DNA of 64,000 nucleotides from Maribacter sp. GTDB taxonomy: Bacteria > Bacteroidota > Bacteroidia > Flavobacteriales > Flavobacteriaceae. The translations under genes and the position numbers were made by a program. The stretch spans positions 124,001 to 188,000 of the forward strand of contig DRFI01000010.1 of the NCBI GenBank assembly GCA_011050675.1. Direction: 5' to 3'. This document shows positions 27,646 to 34,450 of the stretch, piece after piece (position 1 is the stretch's first letter; each line of letters begins with the position of its first letter). The notes under the pieces are model-generated. The model was not told the origin of the DNA, ran no database searches, and worked only from the letters and a program-made list of their open reading frames with translations.

Positions 27646-28920
27646 ATGAAAAAACTAATAATATTAGGAGGAAATCCTGAAACAGCAATTTTGGTTGATA
27701 TAGCAATTTCAATGGGCATTTACACTATTGTTGTTGACCCTAACCCAGATGCACCAGCAAAAAAAAATGCATCTGAAACTTACGATATAGATGGTTTTGA
27801 GGTTGACAAAATTGTTCAACTAGCAAAAGACCTAAATGTTGACGCCGTTTTGGTAGGTGTAGCTGATATTTTGGTTAAACCTTATGGAGAAATTTGCGAA
27901 AAGCTAAATATGCCTACATATGCTAATAAAGAAGCAATTGAAGCTTTTTGCAGCAAAGATGGATTTAAAAAATATTGCGAAAAATTCGATATACAAGATA
28001 TACCTGGCACCTATCTTGATAATAATTCAAGTATAGAAAAACCAGAAAATATCGCCTACCCTTTAATGATTAAACCAGTTGACAATGGTGGCGGTGTTGG
28101 TATGAAAATTTGTAGAGATGATAAAGATTTTCAAGAATCTGTAAAAACTGCATTAAAATTCTCTAAGAAAGGAGTCGTTCTAGTAGAAAAATACATGGAA
28201 TGTGATGATATGGCTGTCTATTATACGTTTAGAAATGGCATTCCATATCTTTCAGCTACCTATGATAGAATAACAACTAAAATACAAGGAGATTTTAGTC
28301 CGGTTGGTATCGGAGCAATTTACCCTTCTAAAAACACAGATTTATTTGTTAAAAAAATACACCCGAAACTTAGTGATTTTTTCAAAAAATTAAATATTCA
28401 AAATGGTGTACTTAACCTCCAGTTCTTTGTAGAAAATGATGTTTTTTATGCCTATGATCCAGGGTTTCGATTACAGGGTGAAGCACCGCATATTCATTTA
28501 TCTCATATTAATGGTTTCGATCATAGAAAAATGCTTATAAATTTTGCATTTACCGGTGTTTTAGGAGATGATGATTTTCCTGAAAAGAACGACTACATGT
28601 TTAAAGGAAAAAAAGCATGTACCATTTGGGTACTTTTAAAAGCAGGAACTATTAAATCTATTAAAGGAATATCTGAAATTAAGGCTGATGAAAATGTCAT
28701 TTTTGTTTTAGATAGATTTAAGGAAGGTGATGTCGTTAAAAATGAATGGTTAGGAACTGAGAGACAGGTTTTTTCTCGTATATATGTTGTAGCTGATTCA
28801 ATTGAAGAGTTGAATTCCAAAATGTCTGAATTTAAAGACAAGCTAGTTATTACTGATAATTCTGGAAAAGATATGATATTAACTTGGCCAGAAACTATTA
28901 TTTCAGAAAACTACCTATAA
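27646..28920 (+). CDS. ATP-grasp ligase, carbamoyl-phosphate-synthase-like fold
   Basis: This 424-residue protein has an N-terminal Rossmann-like pre-ATP-grasp domain (LIILGGNPETAILVDIA). The ATP-binding Lys and glycine loop lie at MIKPVDNGGGVGMKI, a VEKYMECDDMAVYY segment follows, and the metal site is near VLNLQFFVEND followed by YDPGFRLQGEAPH. A C-terminal subdomain (about 330-424) is typical of PurT/LAL-type ligases. Such enzymes use an acyl-phosphate to make amide or related bonds between a carboxylate and an amine. Placed after a dehydrogenase and a lactonase that could make a sugar acid, it may couple that carboxylate to an amino group. This role is inferred. Confidence 0.86.
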   Translation: MKKLIILGGNPETAILVDIAISMGIYTIVVDPNPDAPAKKNASETYDIDGFEVDKIVQLAKDLNVDAVLVGVADILVKPYGEICEKLNMPTYANKEAIEAFCSKDGFKKYCEKFDIQDIPGTYLDNNSSIEKPENIAYPLMIKPVDNGGGVGMKICRDDKDFQESVKTALKFSKKGVVLVEKYMECDDMAVYYTFRNGIPYLSATYDRITTKIQGDFSPVGIGAIYPSKNTDLFVKKIHPKLSDFFKKLNIQNGVLNLQFFVENDVFYAYDPGFRLQGEAPHIHLSHINGFDHRKMLINFAFTGVLGDDDFPEKNDYMFKGKKACTIWVLLKAGTIKSIKGISEIKADENVIFVLDRFKEGDVVKNEWLGTERQVFSRIYVVADSIEELNSKMSEFKDKLVITDNSGKDMILTWPETIISENYL

Positions 28921-28955
28921 AATAAACAGATAGAATTAATTAACGATATAAAAAT

Positions 28956-29696
28956 ATGGATAATAAAACTGCCGTTATTACTGGTGGATCTAGAAATATA
29001 GGATTAGCAATTGCAGAGAAATTTTACACTCTTGGTTACAATGTAGCTATTCTAAGTGTTTCAGAAAATAGTGCTAAAAAAGCTGCAAAAAATATTGACA
29101 ATACGGGGAACAATGTAATAGGATACAGATGTGATGTTACAGATGTATCATCTGTTGAAGAAACACTTGCGAATATAAATTCACACTTCGGTGGAATAGA
29201 TATACTTGTAAATAGTGCTGGTATTTTGGATATGGCCAGCATAGAAGAAACTTCTATTGAGGAATGGGATAATGTTATGGCCGTTAATCTTAGAGGTACG
29301 TTTACAATGATTCAAAAATCAATTAAATATTTGGAAAAAAGTAAAGCTCCAAGGATAATTAATTTATCATCCAATGCAGGAAGAATGGGTGGCTTTGAAA
29401 ATGGCTTGGCATATAGTGCATCTAAAGGTGGAATTATAGCTTTGACCTATGGTTTGGCCAGAAGACTTGCTAAACAAAGAATTACCGTGAACTGTATTGC
29501 ACCGGGAACTATTGAATCTGATATGTCTGCCGCACGTAGTCCAGAAGTATTAAAAAAATTAAAAGAAAGATTTCCTCTAGAAAGATTTGGAACACCAAAA
29601 GAAGTTGCCGCTGCAGCTTGCTATTTTGCAAGTGATGATGCTGGGTTTACCACTGGCTCTGTTCTAGATGTCAATGGAGGATTATTCATGGGATAA
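28956..29696 (+). CDS. SDR-family oxidoreductase (FabG-like)
   Basis: This classical 246-residue SDR has TGGSRNIGLAIA as cofactor loop, NSAG at the Asn strand, catalytic Ser in INLSSNAGRMGG, catalytic YSASK, and the IAPGTIESDM segment. Its nearest recognisable types are 3-oxoacyl reductases and sugar-alcohol dehydrogenases, but cassette context argues against fatty-acid synthesis. It is spaced 35 bases after the ATP-grasp gene and 11 before another SDR gene. Three SDRs in one cassette suggest a multi-step redox conversion such as oxidation, epimerisation through a keto intermediate and re-reduction. Confidence 0.88.
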   Translation: MDNKTAVITGGSRNIGLAIAEKFYTLGYNVAILSVSENSAKKAAKNIDNTGNNVIGYRCDVTDVSSVEETLANINSHFGGIDILVNSAGILDMASIEETSIEEWDNVMAVNLRGTFTMIQKSIKYLEKSKAPRIINLSSNAGRMGGFENGLAYSASKGGIIALTYGLARRLAKQRITVNCIAPGTIESDMSAARSPEVLKKLKERFPLERFGTPKEVAAAACYFASDDAGFTTGSVLDVNGGLFMG

Positions 29697-29707
29697 AAAT
29701 AAAAAAT

Positions 29708-30481
29708 ATGAAATCAAATATATTAGAATCGTTTAGTTTAAAAGGCAAAAAAGCTATTGTAGTTGGCGGTGCAGGGGATCTTGGAAAAGCAATGGTCGAA
29801 GCAATATCGCAAGCTGGTGCACATACTGTAGTAATAGACTTTGACCATAGAGTTTTCGACATTTGTGAAAAATTTACAAATGACGGACTAAAAGTCAACC
29901 CAATTAAGGCCGATGTTAGTAAAATATCGGAAATCAAAGAATCTTATGAATCTGCCTTAGATATATTAGGAGGAAAAGTAGATATACTTATTAACTCCGC
30001 AGGTATTCAAAGAAGATATCCTAGTGAGGATTTCCCAGATGAAGAATGGAGTAAAGTAATAGCAATCAATCTTGATGCAACCTTCTACTATTGTAAACAT
30101 GTTGGAAACAATATGATAAAAAATGGTGGAGGTAAAATCATCAACATTGCATCATTAATGAGTTTTCTTGGAGGAATTACCATACCGGCTTATGCTGCTT
30201 CTAAAGGCGGTGTTAGCCAATTAACTAAAGCACTTTCAAATGATTGGGCGGCTAAGGGAATTTGTGTTAATGCAATAGCTCCTGGTTATATGGACACGCA
30301 GCTTAATGTCGCATTAATAAATGATAAGAAAAGAACTGAAGAAGTTTTCAATAGAGTTCCTATGAAAAGATGGGGTAATGGAGAAGATTTAAAAGGATTG
30401 ACTGTTTTCTTATGTTCTTCTGCTAGTGATTATATTACAGGAACAGTTATACCTGTAGATGGAGGATATTTAGGAAGATAA
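29708..30481 (+). CDS. SDR-family oxidoreductase (gluconate 5-dehydrogenase/KduD-like)
   Basis: This 257-residue classical SDR begins with SFSLKGKKAIVVGGAGDLGKAM. That layout (short leader FSLKGK then cofactor loop) is shared with gluconate 5-dehydrogenase and 2-dehydro-3-deoxy-gluconate dehydrogenase. The Asn strand is NSAGIQRR, catalytic Ser INIASLMSF and catalytic YAASK. The IQRR motif after NSAG is common in IdnO/KduD-type proteins acting on sugar acids. This agrees with a sugar-acid intermediate implied by the lactonase. It is the last gene of the cassette. A 232-base spacer follows. Confidence 0.87.
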   Translation: MKSNILESFSLKGKKAIVVGGAGDLGKAMVEAISQAGAHTVVIDFDHRVFDICEKFTNDGLKVNPIKADVSKISEIKESYESALDILGGKVDILINSAGIQRRYPSEDFPDEEWSKVIAINLDATFYYCKHVGNNMIKNGGGKIINIASLMSFLGGITIPAYAASKGGVSQLTKALSNDWAAKGICVNAIAPGYMDTQLNVALINDKKRTEEVFNRVPMKRWGNGEDLKGLTVFLCSSASDYITGTVIPVDGGYLGR

Positions 30482-30713
30482 CCTAAACTTTTATATTGAA
30501 AATTGTAATAGTAGATTTTAAAAAACAAAGTAATTAACCCGATTAAAATGTTACAAAACAATTTTATTAGGTAAGAAATATGGTTTTGATAATTTTACAT
30601 GATTATCAAATAAATAGTAAAAGCTTAAGGTAAAGGTTTTACTGTTTTGAATTTAATAAGAATCATACTTTACAACTGTCATTTTTAACGAAAAAAAATA
30701 ATTTAAATAAGCA
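30482..30713. other. AT-rich spacer with two inverted repeats between SDR and glycosyltransferase genes
   Basis: No gene is visible. TTTGATAAT (30585-30593) faces ATTATCAAA (30602-30610), a perfect 9-bp stem with an 8-base loop. AGTAAAA (30616-30622) faces TTTTACT (30637-30643). Neither has a proper T tract, so they may be an operator, an attenuator or simply A+T-rich chance. It marks the end of the six-gene cassette. Confidence 0.35.
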
Positions 30714-31721
30714 ATGAAATTTAGCATAATTATTCCTCTTTATAACAAGGAAAAATATATTGAGCGCTGCTTAGAAAGCTTACTTTGCCAAGGTTTAAAA
30801 CCTGATGAATACGAAGTCATAATTGTTGACGACGGCTCAAAAGATTCTGGCGCACTAGTGGTTAAAAATTATGCAAAGAAAAATACTTTTGTAAATATTA
30901 AATTAATTATTCAAAAAAACCAAGGACCTAGTGCAGCCAGAAATAACGGTTTAATTAAAGCTATAGGGGAATATATATATTTTTTAGATGCCGATGATTA
31001 TTTAGCACCTAATGCTTTGGAATGCCTTTTTAATTTAAGTCAGCAAAATAACATTGAACTATTAGAATTTGATAGTGAGTATATAAATGAAGGGGCACAA
31101 CCAAATTTTTCAAAACTAGACACTGAAAACTTAGCATTACAAGTAACTGATGGGAAAGATTATATTGCTAAATATGGCTTAAGAAATTCAGCCTGTTTTT
31201 ATGTTATTAAAAGGAGGTTCCTTTTAGATAGTAATATAACTTTTCTTGAAGACATGCGAGCATATGAAGATATGATTTTCACTTCGAGTGTTTTTTTAAA
31301 AGCTAGTAGTGTTTCTAAGGTAAACCTTGATGCTCATAGATATGTTAAGGTTGCCGGGTCTATCGTAACTAGTAAAGATTCCAAAAAAAACCTAGAATTT
31401 ATTCAAGGTATGGTTAAAGCTGTAGTAGAATTTAATGATTTGATCAAGAATTACAAGAGCTCAACAAATGATACTACTAAAGTTATAAACAGATTAAAAG
31501 ACAAACAGCAGGCTGTTGTTTTTGCTTTAATTATTCGTGCATATAAATACCGTCTTGACCCAAAAGTCTTTAATACTATTCTGAACAAAATGAAAACCTT
31601 AGAGGTATATCCTATAACTTTAAACATGGATGGTACCAATAATTATATTCGTCTTTTTATGAACAATAAAAACTGTGTTCTCCTAGGTTTAAAAGTTATG
31701 AGAATACTGAAATTTCTTTAA
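30714..31721 (+). CDS. GT2-family glycosyltransferase
   Basis: This 335-residue GT-A enzyme starts FSIIIPLYNKEKYIERCLESL, has VDDGSKDSG, NQGPSAARNNG and the metal motif YFLDADDYLAP near residue 93. The C-terminal 110 residues form a helical region common in capsule GT2 enzymes. It is an inverting transferase of unknown donor, probably adding a side-branch or late sugar because it lies downstream of the cassette. It may be read from its own promoter in the 232-base upstream spacer. The gene product lacks membrane helices. Confidence 0.9.
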   Translation: MKFSIIIPLYNKEKYIERCLESLLCQGLKPDEYEVIIVDDGSKDSGALVVKNYAKKNTFVNIKLIIQKNQGPSAARNNGLIKAIGEYIYFLDADDYLAPNALECLFNLSQQNNIELLEFDSEYINEGAQPNFSKLDTENLALQVTDGKDYIAKYGLRNSACFYVIKRRFLLDSNITFLEDMRAYEDMIFTSSVFLKASSVSKVNLDAHRYVKVAGSIVTSKDSKKNLEFIQGMVKAVVEFNDLIKNYKSSTNDTTKVINRLKDKQQAVVFALIIRAYKYRLDPKVFNTILNKMKTLEVYPITLNMDGTNNYIRLFMNNKNCVLLGLKVMRILKFL

Positions 31722-31786
31722 AATTAATAAACATAATAAGCAACAGTAAATAACTACTTAATGCTTAAACATTTAAATAACTAAAT

Positions 31787-32584
31787 ATGATTTGCTTCCT
31801 TGTACCTGTAAAAAGTAAGAAACTATCTTCTGATTGGGAAAAATTCAGTGAATTGGTTACACGAAGTCTTAAATCAATTAACGGGCAAAAAGATAGAGAT
31901 TTTCAAATAGTTGTAGCTTGTCATGAGCTACCTGCAAAAAAATTTGAGCATCCACAAATACATTATGTTCAAGTTGATTTTGACGTACCTCAATTAAGTA
32001 ATAAAGATTGGGAAAAAGATAGACAACTAAAAGAAAGTGATAAAGCTAACAAAATTAAATTTGCATATGATTATGCAATAGCCAACTTTAATGTTGACTA
32101 TTTTATGGTTGTAGACTCTGATGATTGTATTCACAACGGTATTAGTAAATATGTAAATTCAAGATTAAAAAATAATATACCAGGATGGTACATTAATAAA
32201 GGCTACTTCTATACAGAAGGTAGTAAATTCGCTTTTATGATTCGCAGCAATTTTAATGTTAGGTGTGGTACTTGTATAATCATTAAAAAAGAATTATTTC
32301 CCCAAGTACTACAACAAGAGCCATATCTATACTACTTTCATGAAAAAATAGAACTAGAAGATAACTTATCATTGATACCTTACCCAAAACCTGCTGCACT
32401 ATACAGTATGGCCAATGGTGAAAATCATTATATGTCACAATCTAAAATGATGAATTTGGTTAAGCAAACGAAATTATTTACAATGGAACATATCAAAAGT
32501 CTTTACTCGAAAATCTCAAGATATAGACCCACATTTATAGGTAGTCGGTTCAAAAAAACATTTACTTTTTATAAAATATCCTAG
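31787..32584 (+). CDS. Divergent GT-A-type glycosyltransferase-like protein
   Basis: This 265-residue protein begins with ICFLVPVKSKKLSSDWEKF and contains MVVDSDDCIHNGI around residues 105-117, an Asp-x-Asp motif consistent with a GT-A sugar-nucleotide transferase. Beyond that, conservation with standard GT2 enzymes is weak, and the C-terminal third is basic. Proteins of this kind occur in capsule loci and are usually annotated as glycosyltransferase family A/2. I am confident that it is a real gene in the polysaccharide operon, but less sure of catalytic activity. It sits between a clear GT2 and an acyltransferase gene. Confidence 0.75.
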   Translation: MICFLVPVKSKKLSSDWEKFSELVTRSLKSINGQKDRDFQIVVACHELPAKKFEHPQIHYVQVDFDVPQLSNKDWEKDRQLKESDKANKIKFAYDYAIANFNVDYFMVVDSDDCIHNGISKYVNSRLKNNIPGWYINKGYFYTEGSKFAFMIRSNFNVRCGTCIIIKKELFPQVLQQEPYLYYFHEKIELEDNLSLIPYPKPAALYSMANGENHYMSQSKMMNLVKQTKLFTMEHIKSLYSKISRYRPTFIGSRFKKTFTFYKIS

Positions 32585-32643
32585 ATTATTATTTAATACA
32601 AAATGCATCTATTTTCTGAGATTTTTTGCTAAATAATTTTTCT

Positions 32644-33696
32644 ATGTATCTATATTCGATAACTATTTTAAGAGCAATTGCAATAATATTAATTGTAGGG
32701 TCTCATTGTCATAGTATTTCTAACATTATACCAAGTAACTTTATTCATCGCTTATTAATAAATATAACAGCGGGTGGAACAGTGGTTTTTGTATTCTTAT
32801 CAGGTTTCTTATTCCATCACGTTTTTTATCTAAAAAAAAGAATAAATATTTTTTTAAAAAAACGAGTTGGGCGACTATTAATTCCGTATTTAATATTATC
32901 TATTATACCAATAGCATACAAGATTTATTCTCAACCAAATTTTTGGTCTAGCTATATTCACCATGAGGAAACGGGTATTTTGAATGAATATATTTTTCCG
33001 ATTTTCCTTTTTCTAATTGGTGGCGATCATCTTGTAGCATATTGGTATATTTCCTTTGCCATTCTGTTGTTTTTATGTTATCCTTTGCACACCATGTTTA
33101 TTAAGGCCAATTACAAGGTTCAAATCTTAATATTGGCAATCACTTTATCAATTTCACTCATAGTTCAGAGACCTCCTCCTTTAAGTTTATTAAGTATACA
33201 ATCCCTTGTATACTTTACTCCTGTTTATCTATTTGGTATTTACTGTTCCATATATAAAGAAAGGATATATTCCTTTTTCAGGGCTAAAGAATACCTATTT
33301 TTAATTCCCTTTCTTCTTATTTTATTATTACAAACCTATTTTGGAATTGAAGGGAATGCCGAAAAATTTTATTTCTCCTACGAAGGAATAGATTCTATTC
33401 TACCTCAGAAAATCTTTCTTTGTCTTTTTTTAATAGTTTGGCTACATCGTTTTGAAGGTTCAAGCAATAAATATGTTTTGCTGTTAGCAAATACAAGTTT
33501 TGCTATATATTTTCTACATGGCTACGTTTTGAGGCTTCTTTATATTATAAAAGGACATCTAGAAATAGAACAATTTTCGCAACCGATTTTAGTCTTTTTT
33601 ATTAGTCTAATCGTACTCCTTTTAATTAGTACATTAATAGCAATAGTTATTAAAAGAGTTTTTAAAAACAATTCATCCTACATAACAGGATATTAA
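32644..33696 (+). CDS. Acyltransferase family 3 (O-acetylation of polysaccharide)
   Basis: This 350-residue integral membrane protein has about ten hydrophobic segments. The N-terminus SITILRAIAIILIVGSHC carries the Arg and catalytic-type His expected in the acyltransferase-3 family (R-x8-10-H). FVFLSGFLFHHVF and RVGRLLIPYLI are further family motifs. It likely transfers acetyl, or another acyl group, from the cytoplasm to the glycan. ATG 32644 is preferred over the in-frame TTG at 32626. It is the last recognisable assembly gene of the locus and is followed by a 754-base gene-poor stretch. Confidence 0.9.
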   Translation: MYLYSITILRAIAIILIVGSHCHSISNIIPSNFIHRLLINITAGGTVVFVFLSGFLFHHVFYLKKRINIFLKKRVGRLLIPYLILSIIPIAYKIYSQPNFWSSYIHHEETGILNEYIFPIFLFLIGGDHLVAYWYISFAILLFLCYPLHTMFIKANYKVQILILAITLSISLIVQRPPPLSLLSIQSLVYFTPVYLFGIYCSIYKERIYSFFRAKEYLFLIPFLLILLLQTYFGIEGNAEKFYFSYEGIDSILPQKIFLCLFLIVWLHRFEGSSNKYVLLLANTSFAIYFLHGYVLRLLYIIKGHLEIEQFSQPILVFFISLIVLLLISTLIAIVIKRVFKNNSSYITGY

Positions 33697-34450
33697 TTAA
33701 CGTCGGTTCAATCTAACAACCAAGCCAAACATTTATCCTAGGTATTACCGAGGTTCTTTCCTTAGAAAAATTGTGTATATCACGCCAATACGAACACTAA
33801 AAATTTACCTTAGTAGGGCAAACACCTATGCATTGGTTAAGATGTTGAGTATTGGGCAACTGATACTAGTATGGACTTGGCGCAGCCTGAAACACAAAAA
33901 CGGATACATTTTTCAGGTTAATAACTACATAGCGTTCTACTGCAAGCTGAAAAAAATCAGGCAAAACAATAATTAACATAAACTCTGAAATTTCAGAGAA
34001 GATGCCTTCAATAATTTATCAACATCGCAAGAAACAAGCGGCATGTTCTTACCTAAGAAAAATTAAGATTTTAAACAAAAGGGATAGAATAATCATTTAC
34101 CCATTTATCCTATTTATATTTCACCTTCACAGTAATCGGCAACAATTCCCAAATCAACCTAATTATCTGTACGCTTCCTAAAAAAGAATTTTAATTAAAA
34201 AAATACAATTAATATAAATCAATAGACAGTATTTAAGTCATTTAGGATAGTATTGTGCATTTCAACGATTTTTTTAATTTATTCTGGTATTTGATAGACC
34301 AAAAAGATACTTTCGTCGTAAATAAGTCACAACTTGTCGTTAATATCTCTTCCCCAAATTTAACAGACAATTACTTATAATTGATTCCTATAATAGAATT
34401 ACAAATAATAATCTTTAACTATTTATTAATAACTCCACTAAACACTAATT
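33697..34450. other. 754-base gene-poor stretch ending the polysaccharide locus
   Basis: I find no recognisable gene. From 33701 to 33976 the plus strand stays open for about 92 codons without an ATG, and its base composition is less A+T rich than its neighbours. It could be a decayed gene, but I cannot name it. A perfect 16-base palindrome, CTCTGAAATTTCAGAG, lies at 33983-33998. The part before 34451 should contain the promoter of the secreted protein, but only TAATCTTTAA-like near matches to the -7 box are seen. Confidence 0.45.

Noticed and set aside
24772..30481. Stand-alone catabolic operon for sugar acids
   Set aside because: It is embedded between glycosyltransferase genes, contains a glycosyltransferase itself and lacks kinase, aldolase and transporter genes.
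33773..33976. 67-codon frame from GTG in the gene-poor stretch
   Set aside because: No recognisable motif and no promoter. I kept the region as a possible relic rather than calling a gene.
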